DNA of 6,324 bases from Bordetella sp. (lineage in GTDB: Bacteria > Pseudomonadota > Gammaproteobacteria > Burkholderiales > Burkholderiaceae_B), in the NCBI GenBank assembly GCA_027450125.1, contig DAIDKG010000589.1, forward strand, positions 1 through 6,324. Reading direction: 5' to 3'. Both the position numbers and the translations under genes were made by a program. Every line of letters starts with the position of its first letter. Position 1 is the first letter of the stretch. The notes beneath the pieces are model-generated. The model was given only the letters and a program-made list of their open reading frames with translations, made no database searches and had not been told where the DNA came from. Positions 1-6,324 of the stretch are shown here, piece by piece.

Positions 1-4
1 GCCG

Positions 5-25
5 CATGCGTGCACGGGAAATCAT
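5..25 (-). CDS. Possible start of a coupled downstream gene (left edge, partial)
   Basis: The stop codon of the GntR gene overlaps an ATG in an ATGA arrangement (22-25 on the minus strand). From that ATG the frame reads M-I-S-R-A-R-M-R and leaves the window without a stop. A 4-bp overlap is typical of translationally coupled genes, so a second gene of the same operon could begin here. There is no clear Shine-Dalgarno sequence in front, only eight codons are visible, and chance ATGA overlaps are common. No function can be assigned. Confidence 0.18.
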
Positions 26-645
26 TGGTCCAGGCGGTCCAGCATGAAAGCGCGCGCCGCCTCGATGTGGTGTTCGAGCCGGCGTACCGCCTCCTGGACC
101 CGCCCTTTCCTGAAGGACAGGAAAAGGCCCTCGTGCTGGTCGAGCCACTTGGCAGTGCGCTCGGCCAGGGTGCCGTACCGGGCGGCATGAACCACGCAGC
201 TGCGGCGCAGTTCCTGCACCATGGCCAGCTGCCGCGCGCGCCGGGCCGGCGCATAGAGCGCCGCATGAAACAGCCAGTCGCCGTCAGCCCAACCCGGCCT
301 GCCCGCTTCGAGACTGGATTTGCGCAGGGCGTATTCGGCCTCGGCGTGATCCTGCGGACCCGCCTTTTCGATGGCGTGCCGCAGCAGGTCGCACTCGAGC
401 AGCACCCGAAGGTCGTAGATCTGAGCGAGTTCGTCCCTCGTGAGCTCGATGACACGCGCCCCCTTGCCGGGCAGGACGAGCACCAGCCGCTGCGCAGCAA
501 GCTGCTGCAGCGCGTCGCGCACGGGTATGCGGCTGACGCCGAACCGGCTCGCGATCTCGGTCTGGGACAGGACGGCGCCGGGAGCAAGCCGCCCGGCGAG
601 GATTTCCTCGCGCAGAACGTCGGCGAGCGTGGCGGGAGAGTTCAT
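22..645 (-). CDS. GntR-family transcriptional regulator, FCD (FadR-like) subfamily
   Basis: A 207-aa DNA-binding regulator that probably represses itself and the divergent osmC-like gene. An N-terminal winged helix-turn-helix spans about residues 4-70, with the usual GntR core around 28-49 (Q-T-E-I-A-S-R-F-G-V-S-R-I-P-V-R-D-A-L). The C-terminal all-helical FCD ligand domain spans about 72-205. D123, H127, H171 and H193 have the spacing of the FCD metal-binding set (D-x3-H, then H and H 22 residues apart), so a bound metal and a small organic acid effector are likely; the effector cannot be read from sequence. I chose the ATG at 645 because the family domain starts right after it. The frame is open back to an ATG at 714, but that extension would translate through the operator and looks non-domain. 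No Shine-Dalgarno precedes 645; the operator ends 5 bp upstream. Length and domain order are normal for the family. Confidence 0.9.
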   Translation of the reverse strand: MNSPATLADVLREEILAGRLAPGAVLSQTEIASRFGVSRIPVRDALQQLAAQRLVLVLPGKGARVIELTRDELAQIYDLRVLLECDLLRHAIEKAGPQDHAEAEYALRKSSLEAGRPGWADGDWLFHAALYAPARRARQLAMVQELRRSCVVHAARYGTLAERTAKWLDQHEGLFLSFRKGRVQEAVRRLEHHIEAARAFMLDRLDQ

Positions 646-650
646 GCGTC

Positions 651-672
651 TATTGTATACACGTATACAATA
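651..672. promoter_or_regulatory. Palindromic GntR-type operator between gntR and osmC
   Basis: Two 10-bp arms, TATTGTATAC and GTATACAATA, are perfect reverse complements around a 2-bp centre (AC). Each arm holds a GTATAC core (655-660 and 663-668), the kind of GT...AC core that FCD-type GntR proteins bind. The site lies 5 bp upstream of the gntR start and about 60 bp upstream of osmC. TATACA/TACAAT-like -10 elements fall inside it on both strands, so a bound protein should block both promoters. The palindrome is seen directly; its binding by the adjacent GntR protein is inferred from position and family. Confidence 0.8.
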
Positions 673-731
673 AACGCACAGAGCCACAATCCGGGCGGCA
701 CACCTGCCATCCACAACGCCAGGAGCCGAGC

Positions 732-1199
732 ATGAGCCACGACTACACCTCCCGCATCGTCTGGACGGGCAATCGCGGGGAGGGCACTGCCCACTATCGC
801 AGCTACGACCGGACCTGGGACATTGCCGTCCCCGGCAAGCCCGCGGTGCATTGCTCGAACGACCCGGTGCTCGGCGGCGACCCCGCGAAAATGAATCCGG
901 AGGACTTGCTGCTATCGGCGCTCTCGGCTTGCCACATGCTCTGGTACCTGCACTATGCGTCGGACGCCGGGATCGTGGTGACCGGCTATGCCGACACGCC
1001 GGTCGGTGTCGGCGAGGTGGAACGCAGCGGGGCCGGCCGCTTCGTTTCGGTAACGCTGCGGCCCGTTGCGACGCTGCGCGGCGATGCCGATGTACAGATC
1101 GCGCGCGCGATCCATCACCGCATCCACGAGGTCTGCTTCATTGCCCGGTCGGTGAATTTTCCGGTGTCCTGCGAGCCGCAGTTCATCCTGGAAACCTGA
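732..1199 (+). CDS. OsmC-family peroxiredoxin-like protein
   Basis: A 155-aa cytoplasmic protein of the OsmC/Ohr superfamily, whose members reduce organic hydroperoxides using two cysteines. The helix motif around N55-P56-E57-D58-L59 leading to S65-A66-C67 supplies the peroxidatic cysteine and the conserved glutamate. The second redox cysteine is C135 in H-E-V-C-F-I-A-R-S-V-N-F-P-V. Two further cysteines, C41 and C147, are not part of the usual pair. Length is slightly above E. coli OsmC (143 aa). The start is well supported by AGGAG at 721-725 with 6-bp spacing. The gene diverges from the GntR regulator, shares its operator, and ends before a strong hairpin terminator, so it looks monocistronic. 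The sequence favours the general OsmC-like group rather than Ohr proper; the true substrate is uncertain. Confidence 0.9.
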   Translation: MSHDYTSRIVWTGNRGEGTAHYRSYDRTWDIAVPGKPAVHCSNDPVLGGDPAKMNPEDLLLSALSACHMLWYLHYASDAGIVVTGYADTPVGVGEVERSGAGRFVSVTLRPVATLRGDADVQIARAIHHRIHEVCFIARSVNFPVSCEPQFILET

Positions 1200-1242
1200 C
1201 GGCCCTGCGCCGCATAGCCGGACGCAATCGCGCAATCCCCAA

Positions 1243-1272
1243 AAAAACCGCCGGCGTCGGCCGGCGGTTTTT
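1243..1272. terminator. Bidirectional intrinsic terminator
   Basis: A perfect 13-bp stem, AAAAACCGCCGGC (1243-1255) with GCCGGCGGTTTTT (1260-1272), closes a 4-nt GTCG loop. The core is eight G:C pairs, flanked by A's on the left (seven, from 1241) and T's on the right, so it gives a U-tract in either direction. It sits 43 bp after the osmC stop and 34 bp after the symporter stop on the other strand, and can end both convergent transcripts. Confidence 0.93.
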
Positions 1273-1306
1273 CAGGCCAGGCGCGAGCCTGGCCGCGTGC
1301 GATCAA

Positions 1307-2782
1307 TCAGGCTTGGGCAGGGGTGGACTGGGCCTTCTTGCCCAGCACCAGCTGAGCGACGACCACCACGATGATGTTCAACGCCAGGGCCCACAGACCG
1401 GTATAGGCGGTCAAGCCGGCGACCGTGTGCACGGGCTTGATGCCGTCGGCGAAGACGGTCCAGGTGCCGTAGGCCAGGCCCACGATCCAGCCCAGCAACA
1501 GGGCGCGCCCGCCCAGCCGCTTGCAGAACAGGCCGAACACCACCGAAGGCAGCGTCTGCAGGATCCACAGGCCGCCCAGCAGCTGCAGGTTGATGGCGTA
1601 CTGCGTGGGCACGAACACGATGAAAGCCAGCGCGCCGAGCTTGATCACCAGCGAAACGACTTTGGCGACCTTGGCTTCGCCGGTGTGCGACACCTGCGGA
1701 TTGACATAGGCCTTCCAGAAGTTGCGCGTGAACAGGTTGGCCGCGCCGATCGACATGACCGCCGCCGGCACCAGGGCGCCGATGGCGATGGCCGCGAAAG
1801 CGAAGCCCGTGAACCAGCTTGGAAACAGGTTCTCGAACAGCGACGGCACGACCTGGTTGGGCGCGGAGACCTTGATATGCGCAGCGTAGGCCATGTAGCC
1901 CAGCATGGCGATCAGGGCCAGCAGCAGCGTATACAGCGGCAGGTAGATCGCGTTCTTGCGTATCGTGTTGGGACTCTTGGCGGCGAAGATGCTGGTGAGC
2001 GTGTGCGGATACATGAACGCGGCCAGGGCCGAACCCAGCGCCAGCGAGGCATAGGGCAGGAACTGCGCCGGCGCCAGCGTCAGGCCGCCGCTGCCCTTGG
2101 CTTTGTAGCCTTCGGCTGCGGCGTGGAACACCGCGCCGTAGCCGCCGACTTTCATCGGCACCACGATCACGGCGGCCAGCACCACGATGTAGATCATCAA
2201 GTCCTTGACGAAGGCGATCAGCGCAGGCGCGCGCAGGCCGGCCGAATAGGTGTACAAGGCCAGGATGACGAAAGCCGCGAACAGCGGGATCTCGCCTTGC
2301 AGGCCCAGCGCCTGGATGACCACCTCCATGCCCACCAGCTGCAGGGCGATGTAGGGCATGGTGGCCAGCACGCCGGTAACGGCGACCGCCAGTTCGAGAG
2401 GCCGTGAGTTGTAGCTGGCGTACACCACGTCGCCCGCGGTCACGTGCCCGTTCTTGTGCGCAACCTGCCACAGCTTGGGCATGATGGCGAACACGATGGG
2501 GTAGACGATGATGGTGTAAGGCAGCGCGAAGAAGCCGTAGGCGCCCACGGCGTACACCAGGGCAGGCACGGCGATGATGGTGTAGGCGGTGTAGAAGTCG
2601 CCGCCCACCAGGAACCAGGTGATCCAGGTGCCGAAGCGCCGGCCTCCCAGGCCCCATTCATCGAGCGCGGACCCCTTGCTGCCGTGGCTTTGCCAGCGCG
2701 AAGCGGCAAAACCCATGACGGTGATCAGCAGAAAGAAGAAGATGAAGACGGACAACGCGGTCCAGTTGATGGAGCTGCTCAT
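1307..2782 (-). CDS. Sodium:solute symporter (SSF family), probable monocarboxylate carrier
   Basis: A 491-aa inner-membrane protein with about 13 hydrophobic helices that should import a small organic acid driven by sodium (or protons). Family signs include a first helix at about 8-27, the [11 protein letters not shown] loop at 41-51, the G-G-D-F-Y-T-A-Y-T segment at 60-68, and a later helix with M343-S-I-G-A-A-N349 in the region of the SSF Na2 site, followed by L-F-T-R-N-F-W-K. These resemble MctP-type monocarboxylate (lactate/pyruvate/propionate) carriers more than PutP or PanF, but the substrate is an inference. The start at 2782 is preferred over an in-frame ATG at 2848: it has an AAGGGAG ribosome site (2790-2796) with 7-bp spacing, and the 22 residues upstream are non-membrane and overlap the DUF3311 gene. 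It overlaps that gene by 4 bp (ATGA), indicating coupled translation, and ends at the shared hairpin terminator. Confidence 0.92.
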   Translation of the reverse strand: MSSSINWTALSVFIFFFLLITVMGFAASRWQSHGSKGSALDEWGLGGRRFGTWITWFLVGGDFYTAYTIIAVPALVYAVGAYGFFALPYTIIVYPIVFAIMPKLWQVAHKNGHVTAGDVVYASYNSRPLELAVAVTGVLATMPYIALQLVGMEVVIQALGLQGEIPLFAAFVILALYTYSAGLRAPALIAFVKDLMIYIVVLAAVIVVPMKVGGYGAVFHAAAEGYKAKGSGGLTLAPAQFLPYASLALGSALAAFMYPHTLTSIFAAKSPNTIRKNAIYLPLYTLLLALIAMLGYMAYAAHIKVSAPNQVVPSLFENLFPSWFTGFAFAAIAIGALVPAAVMSIGAANLFTRNFWKAYVNPQVSHTGEAKVAKVVSLVIKLGALAFIVFVPTQYAINLQLLGGLWILQTLPSVVFGLFCKRLGGRALLLGWIVGLAYGTWTVFADGIKPVHTVAGLTAYTGLWALALNIIVVVVAQLVLGKKAQSTPAQA

Positions 2783-2958
2783 TCCTTGTCTCCCTTGTGG
2801 TAATGGCGGAAGACCAGCCAGGTCAGGAAGGCCGTCACGGGTATCCACAGAATCTGATACCAGTAGAAGAACGGGAAGCCCAACAAAGAGGGTTCGAGTT
2901 TATTGAAGAACGGCACCCACAGCAGGCCGATGAAGGGTAGTAAAAGAATGATCCACAT
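2779..2958 (-). CDS. Small DUF3311-type membrane protein, partner of the symporter
   Basis: A 59-aa protein beginning M-W-I-I-L-L-L-P-F and ending R-H-Y-H-K-G-D-K-E. It has two hydrophobic stretches, about residues 2-15 and 27-50, rich in aromatics (G-F-P-F-F-Y-W-Y-Q at 27-35). This matches the DUF3311 family, short two-helix proteins encoded directly upstream of SSF symporters. Their exact role is not established; a helper or small subunit of the carrier is the natural reading. Its TGA overlaps the symporter ATG as ATGA, so translation is probably coupled and the two proteins made in similar amounts. AAGGAG at 2971-2976 is the likely ribosome site, though its 12-bp spacing to the ATG is long. 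No alternative in-frame start lies closer. Recognition rests on length, aromatic pattern and context. Confidence 0.88.
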   Translation of the reverse strand: MWIILLLPFIGLLWVPFFNKLEPSLLGFPFFYWYQILWIPVTAFLTWLVFRHYHKGDKE

Positions 2959-3165
2959 AGTCTCGATATTCTCCTTTGTCAGAATTCAGGGTCGTCGGAA
3001 CCGCTCAGGGACGAACGGCTTCGGGCGGACCTTGCGTCATGGCAACCTGCCTCGTGGGCTGGCGGCACGCGCTTGTTTCCCCAGGCCATTGTCGGGGTGT
3101 TTCCACGAAAAGAACGATAATTCCCTGATAATTGCCTGACTTTCTGTTGCATAAACGAAACAAAA
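2959..3165. promoter_or_regulatory. Divergent promoter region between the symporter operon and the EamA gene
   Basis: This 207-bp non-coding spacer must hold the promoters for the minus-strand DUF3311/symporter operon and the plus-strand EamA gene. The part next to the EamA start (about 3100-3165) is much richer in A/T than its surroundings. It contains GATAAT-like -10 candidates at 3116-3121 and 3127-3132, but I cannot pair either with a good -35. I see no clear terminator, small RNA gene or long palindrome here. Confidence 0.5.
3116..3137. repeat. Tandem 11-bp direct repeat in the divergent promoter region
   Basis: GATAATTCCCT (3116-3126) is immediately followed by GATAATTGCCT (3127-3137), with 10 of 11 positions identical. 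The period is about one helical turn, so the copies present the same face of the DNA. They lie 28-50 bp upstream of the EamA start. They could be two binding sites for a regulator, two overlapping -10 elements, or chance in an AT-rich stretch. Confidence 0.55.
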
Positions 3166-4074
3166 ATGACTTACGCCATCCCGGCCCGCAAGCCGCTCGA
3201 TAGCTTCGGCACCGGCGTGCTGGTGCTGCTCTGCCTTTGCTGGAGCCTGCAGCAGATCTTCCTCAAGCTCGCCGCACACGACGTCTCCCCCACCCTGCAG
3301 CTCAGCCTGCGTTCGCTGATCGCCGCGGGGGTGCTGGGCATCGTGGTGCTGCGCCGCGAAGGCCGCAAAATCCTGGCCGACGGCACGCTGGGGTCGGGCC
3401 TGCTGGTAGGCACGGCATTCGCCGCGGAATTCCTGCTGGTAGGGTTGAGCCTGGGGCGCACCACAGCCGCGCATTCCATCGTGTTCCTTTACACCGCGCC
3501 CATTTTCACGGCGCTGGGCATGCACGCCACGCGGCCGGAAGAGCGCCTGGGCCGTTGGCAGTGGCTGGGCATCGCGGTTGCCTTTGCCGGCATCGCGCTG
3601 GCCTTCCTGACCAAAGAGAGCCGCGCGCCAACCGGCGCCGGCCCGAGCCTGACGGGCGATCTGCTAGCGCTGGCCGCGGGCGCGGCCTGGGGCTTGAGCA
3701 CCGTGCTGATCCGCAACACCCGCCTGTCCGAGGCGGCGGCGGACAAGACGCTCTTCTACCAATTGCTGGTGGCCGGCGTGATCCTGTACGCCTGGCACCT
3801 GGCCAGCCACGATGCCGCGCCCACCTGGACTCCCATCGCCTGCGCCAGCCTGGCCTATCTGGTCGTCGTGATCTGCCTGATCAGCTATCTGACCTGGTTC
3901 TGGATGTTGCGCAGCTACCTTGCCACGCAAATGGCGGTGCTGGCTTTTCTTGCGCCGATACTGGGCGTGATCTTCGGCGCGCTCATCCTGCACGAGCCGC
4001 TGGAGCCACCATTCGTGGCCGGCTCGGCGCTGACCCTGGCTGGCATCCTGCTGGTGGTGCGGGCCGGGCGCTGA
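3166..4074 (+). CDS. EamA-domain (DMT superfamily) transporter
   Basis: A 302-aa inner-membrane protein of the drug/metabolite transporter superfamily, members of which mostly export amino acids or other small metabolites. It shows the family's internal duplication: an N-terminal EamA unit at about 13-147 and a C-terminal one at about 161-299, together about ten helices. The paired family motif is visible twice: F-L-Y-T-A-P-I-F at 107-114 and F-L-A-P-I-L-G-V-I-F-G at 261-271, followed by L-H-E-P-L (275-279), the hallmark end of the domain. Length is typical. The ATG at 3166 follows an A-rich leader (AAACGAAACAAAA) with no Shine-Dalgarno, yet the first helix starts soon after it and no better start is apparent. 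It converges on the acetyltransferase gene with 4 bp between stops. Substrate and direction of transport cannot be told from sequence. Confidence 0.9.
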   Translation: MTYAIPARKPLDSFGTGVLVLLCLCWSLQQIFLKLAAHDVSPTLQLSLRSLIAAGVLGIVVLRREGRKILADGTLGSGLLVGTAFAAEFLLVGLSLGRTTAAHSIVFLYTAPIFTALGMHATRPEERLGRWQWLGIAVAFAGIALAFLTKESRAPTGAGPSLTGDLLALAAGAAWGLSTVLIRNTRLSEAAADKTLFYQLLVAGVILYAWHLASHDAAPTWTPIACASLAYLVVVICLISYLTWFWMLRSYLATQMAVLAFLAPILGVIFGALILHEPLEPPFVAGSALTLAGILLVVRAGR

Positions 4075-4078
4075 GCCT

Positions 4079-4786
4079 TCAGGCCAGATCGCCCAGGCGG
4101 CGGCGCTGCCGACCTTGCGCATCGAAATTGCCGGGCTCAAGCCAGCGTTCGAATGCCGCCTTGCGGGCCGGCCATTCGCTGTCGAGCAGCGAAAACCAGG
4201 CGGTATCGCGCGAACGTCCCTTGTAGACCACCGCCTGGCGAAAGATGCCCTCGAAACTGAAGCCCAGCCGCAGCGCCGTGGCGCGCGAAGGCCCGTTCAG
4301 GCTGTCGCACTTCCATTCGTAGCGGCGATAACCCAGTTCGTCGAAAACGCGCTTCATCAGCAGATACTGCGCCTCGGTGGAAATGGGCGTGCGCTGCAGC
4401 TGCGGCGAGAACGACACATGACCGACCTCGATCACGCCGTTGGCCGGATCGATGCGCATGAGCGCAAGTGTGCCCACCGCGCAACCCGTGGCCAGGTCGA
4501 TCACGGCGTGATGCAGCGGATCCTCGCTGGCCGCGGCCTGCCCGAGCCAGGCCCGGTGGTCGGCGGGATCGGCGTAAGGCCCCACGGTCAGGTAGGTCCA
4601 GGCGCGTCCGTCGGCGGCCTGCCGGAAGGCCCGGACCAGATCGTCGGCGTGGCGCGCGGGATCGAGCGGCTCGATGCGGCAGAAACGGCCCTGGACGGAC
4701 GTGCGCGGCGGGCGCGGGCGCGCGCTCCAGCCCGGCAATTCGGGGCCTATGGGTTGACCGTATTCGTTGGTGCGCGGGGCGGACAT
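4079..4786 (-). CDS. GNAT-family N-acetyltransferase, RimJ/RimL-like
   Basis: A 235-aa protein of the GNAT fold, which moves an acetyl group from acetyl-CoA to an amine; RimJ/RimL relatives act on protein N-termini, others on small molecules. Residues 7-29 (N-E-Y-G-Q-P-I-G to P-R-P-P-R-T) form the N-terminal lead typical of this subgroup. The core runs about 34-202, with the acetyl-CoA region around 126-140 (F-S-P-Q-L-Q-R-T-P-I-S-T-E-A-Q) and the conserved N164-G-P-S-R-A-T-A-L-R-L-G-F segment, then E-G-I-F-R. I chose the ATG at 4786, which has AGGAG (4796-4800) with 9-bp spacing and begins just before the family region. The frame stays open to 4897, and an ATG at 4858 also has an AGGAAG 5 bp away; this would add 24 residues that do not look like part of the family. 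It diverges from gor. Substrate unknown. Confidence 0.88.
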   Translation of the reverse strand: MSAPRTNEYGQPIGPELPGWSARPRPPRTSVQGRFCRIEPLDPARHADDLVRAFRQAADGRAWTYLTVGPYADPADHRAWLGQAAASEDPLHHAVIDLATGCAVGTLALMRIDPANGVIEVGHVSFSPQLQRTPISTEAQYLLMKRVFDELGYRRYEWKCDSLNGPSRATALRLGFSFEGIFRQAVVYKGRSRDTAWFSLLDSEWPARKAAFERWLEPGNFDAQGRQRRRLGDLA

Positions 4787-4895
4787 GCGGGAAATCTCCT
4801 GGTCGGGCCTCTGGTTTCTTGAAGCAGCCACGTACGATAGTGCAAAAATACGAGCCATCTCATCTTCCTGAACGTCCCCGCGGCGTCCGTGCATC
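4787..4895. promoter_or_regulatory. Divergent promoter spacer between the acetyltransferase gene and gor
   Basis: A 109-bp spacer that should carry promoters for both divergent genes. An A/T-rich patch sits at about 4841-4850. Plus-strand TTGAAG at 4819-4824 could be a -35, with AAAAAT at 4844-4849 as a poor -10 at 19-bp spacing. I see no palindrome or OxyR-like site strong enough to name. Confidence 0.35.
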
Positions 4896-6251
4896 ATGAA
4901 TTACGACTACGACCTCTACGTCATCGGCGCCGGTTCGGGTGGCGTGCGCGCCGCGCGCTTTGCCGCCGGCTTCGGCGCGCGCGTGGCCATCGCCGAAAGC
5001 CGCTACCTGGGGGGCACCTGCGTCAATGTGGGCTGCGTGCCCAAGAAGCTGCTGGTCTACGGCGCCCACTACGCCGAAGACTTCGAACAGGCGGGCGGCT
5101 TCGGCTGGACCGCGGGTGCGCCGCGCGTTGACTGGCCCACGCTCATCGCCAACAAGAACCGCGAGATCGAGCGCCTGAACGGCATCTACCGCAATCTGCT
5201 GGTCAATTCCGGCGTGGCCCTGCACGAGGGGCACGCCCGCATCCTCGACCCGCATACGGTGCAGATCAACGGCCAGCGCCATACGGCCGAGCACATCCTG
5301 GTGGCCACCGGCAGCTGGCCCTTCGTGCCCGAGATCCCGGGCCGGGAACACGCCATCACCTCCAACGAGGCGTTTTTCCTGACGCAGCTGCCGCGCCGCG
5401 TGGTGGTGGTGGGCGGCGGTTACATCGCCGTGGAATTCGCCTCCATTTTCAACGGCATGGGTGCCCAGGTCACGCAGCTTTATCGCGGCGAGCTGTTCCT
5501 GCGCGGCTTCGACCGGAGCGTGCGCGAGCACCTGCGTGACGAACTGGCCAAAAAGGGCGTGGCGCTGCGCTTTGACAGCGACCCGGCGCGCATCGACAAG
5601 CTGGCCGACGGCACGCTGCGCGTGACGCTGCGGGACGGGTCCACGCTGGAGGCCGACTGCGTGTTCTACGCCACCGGGCGGCGCGCCATGGTCGACGGCC
5701 TGGGACTGGAGAACACGCGCGTCGGATTCGACAAGAGCGGCTTCATCGAAACCGACGACGACTATCGCACTGCCGAACCTTCCGTCCTGGCATTGGGCGA
5801 CGTGATCAATCGCGTGCCGCTCACGCCCGTGGCCCTGGCCGAGGGCATGGCCGTGGCCCGCCAGCTGTTCCGCCCCGAGGAATACCGCCGGGTCGACTAC
5901 AGCCTCATTCCCACTGCGGTCTTCAGCCTGCCCAATATCGGCACGGTCGGTCTGACCGAAGACCAGGCCCGCGCGGCGGGGCACGAACTCAAGATATTCG
6001 AAAGCCGCTTCCGGCCCATGAAGCTCACGCTCACCGAATCCCCGGAAAAGACCTTGATGAAACTGGTGGTCGACGCGCGGACCGATCGCGTGCTGGGCTG
6101 CCACATGGTCGGACCCGAAGCCGGCGAGATCATCCAGGGCCTGGCTGTCGCGCTCAAGGCCGGCGCCACCAAGCGCGTCTTCGACGAGACCCTGGGCATC
6201 CACCCGACGGCGGCCGAGGAATTCGTCACGCTGCGCACGCCGGTGGCGTGA
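4896..6251 (+). CDS. gor: Glutathione-disulfide reductase
   Basis: A 451-aa flavoenzyme that reduces glutathione disulfide to two glutathione with NADPH, keeping the cytoplasm reducing. The FAD-binding G-A-G-S-G-G is at 11-16, and the redox-active pair is C42 and C47 ([13 protein letters not shown]). The NAD(P)-binding [10 protein letters not shown] is at 173-182. R197 and R203 match the two arginines that give E. coli Gor (R198, R204) its NADPH preference. A second FAD contact is A-L-G-D-V near 308. The C-terminal dimer domain ends with H436-P-T-A-A-E441, the catalytic His-Glu pair. Length equals the family's (E. coli 450 aa), and all key residues are present. The ATG at 4896 is the only usable start, since a stop lies in frame at 4869; it lacks a Shine-Dalgarno. 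Trypanothione reductase is unlikely given the bacterial context and these motifs. Confidence 0.96.
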   Translation: MNYDYDLYVIGAGSGGVRAARFAAGFGARVAIAESRYLGGTCVNVGCVPKKLLVYGAHYAEDFEQAGGFGWTAGAPRVDWPTLIANKNREIERLNGIYRNLLVNSGVALHEGHARILDPHTVQINGQRHTAEHILVATGSWPFVPEIPGREHAITSNEAFFLTQLPRRVVVVGGGYIAVEFASIFNGMGAQVTQLYRGELFLRGFDRSVREHLRDELAKKGVALRFDSDPARIDKLADGTLRVTLRDGSTLEADCVFYATGRRAMVDGLGLENTRVGFDKSGFIETDDDYRTAEPSVLALGDVINRVPLTPVALAEGMAVARQLFRPEEYRRVDYSLIPTAVFSLPNIGTVGLTEDQARAAGHELKIFESRFRPMKLTLTESPEKTLMKLVVDARTDRVLGCHMVGPEAGEIIQGLAVALKAGATKRVFDETLGIHPTAAEEFVTLRTPVA

Positions 6252-6298
6252 GCGCGGCGGCGTCTGCTACCGTAGCGCCTTCAATATCCGGGAAGATC
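6252..6298. other. Short spacer after gor, weak hairpin only
   Basis: These 47 bp separate gor from the next start. GCTA and TAGC (around 6266-6276) with flanking GGC and GCC can form a small bulged hairpin, but no T-run follows, so it is not a convincing terminator. Read-through from gor into the next frame is possible. Confidence 0.4.
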
Positions 6299-6324
6299 AT
6301 GGCTTTCAGACCGACCACCCTATT
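6299..6324 (+). CDS. Start of an unidentified gene (right edge, partial)
   Basis: An ATG at 6299 opens a frame reading M-A-F-R-P-T-T-L up to the window end. A purine run GGGAAG at 6290-6295 could serve as ribosome site, though its 3-bp spacing is tight. It lies 47 bp after gor on the same strand and could be co-transcribed with it. Eight codons are too few to name a family. Confidence 0.4.

Noticed and set aside
10..735. 241-codon plus-strand frame opposite gntR
   Set aside because: It runs antisense to the GntR gene and through its operator; no recognisable domain.
851..2407. 518-codon plus-strand open frame across osmC and the symporter
   Set aside because: It overlaps two well-supported genes. 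Its product is rich in Arg, Gln, His and Asp with no domain, typical of a shadow frame opposite a GC-rich membrane-protein gene.
1272..2657. 461-codon minus-strand frame overlapping the symporter
   Set aside because: It is out of frame with the recognisable symporter and has an Arg/Gly/His-rich, non-membrane composition.
3064..3076. Possible sigma-54 promoter (GGCACG...TTGT)
   Set aside because: The GG-to-GC spacing is wrong and the -12 element lacks GC at the required position.
3037..3525. 162-codon minus-strand frame over the divergent spacer and EamA start
   Set aside because: Gln/Ala/Arg-rich shadow of the EamA gene with no motif.
4818..4850. OxyR-type or strong sigma-70 promoter upstream of gor
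   Set aside because: No spaced ATAG/CTAT tetrads, and the best -35/-10 pair has poor spacing and match.
4860..6203. 447-codon minus-strand open frame opposite gor
   Set aside because: It lies fully antisense to a gor gene with every catalytic residue intact. Its composition (His, Ala, Gly, Gln, Val) and lack of motifs mark it as a shadow.
1..6324. Defence island, mobile element or novel gene cluster
   Set aside because: All main frames belong to common housekeeping or transport families with uniform composition. There are no transposase, integrase, long terminal repeats or repeat-spacer patterns.

Overview
The DNA is GC-rich and dense with coding sequence. Protein similarity and codon use point to a betaproteobacterium of the Alcaligenaceae (Bordetella/Achromobacter type). 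That placement comes from recognising protein families, not from a database search. The window reads as ordinary chromosomal metabolic and stress genes. I see no insertion sequence, integrase, CRISPR array, tRNA, rRNA or attachment site.

Layout, left to right. (1) A GntR-family (FCD-type) repressor gene on the minus strand (22-645) diverges from an OsmC-family peroxiredoxin-like gene on the plus strand (732-1199). Between them lies a 22-bp palindromic operator (651-672) containing two GTATAC cores. (2) A strong two-way hairpin terminator (1243-1272) separates osmC from a convergent minus-strand operon. That operon is a 59-aa DUF3311 membrane protein (2779-2958) whose stop overlaps the start of a sodium:solute symporter (1307-2782), probably a monocarboxylate carrier. 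(3) A 207-bp AT-richer divergent promoter region (2959-3165) carries a tandem 11-bp repeat. (4) An EamA/DMT exporter-like gene (plus, 3166-4074) converges, with only 4 bp between stops, on a GNAT acetyltransferase gene (minus, 4079-4786). (5) Glutathione-disulfide reductase (gor, plus, 4896-6251) diverges from the acetyltransferase gene. (6) A further plus-strand reading frame probably begins at 6299 and runs off the right edge.

The genes form several independent, mostly divergent or convergent units rather than one pathway. Two of them (OsmC-like and Gor) serve thiol/peroxide defence, and three are membrane transport components. The best points for a second look are the GntR operator with a possibly leaderless repressor transcript, and the small DUF3311 gene that a length cut-off would miss. 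I did not find convincing evidence for a previously undescribed system.
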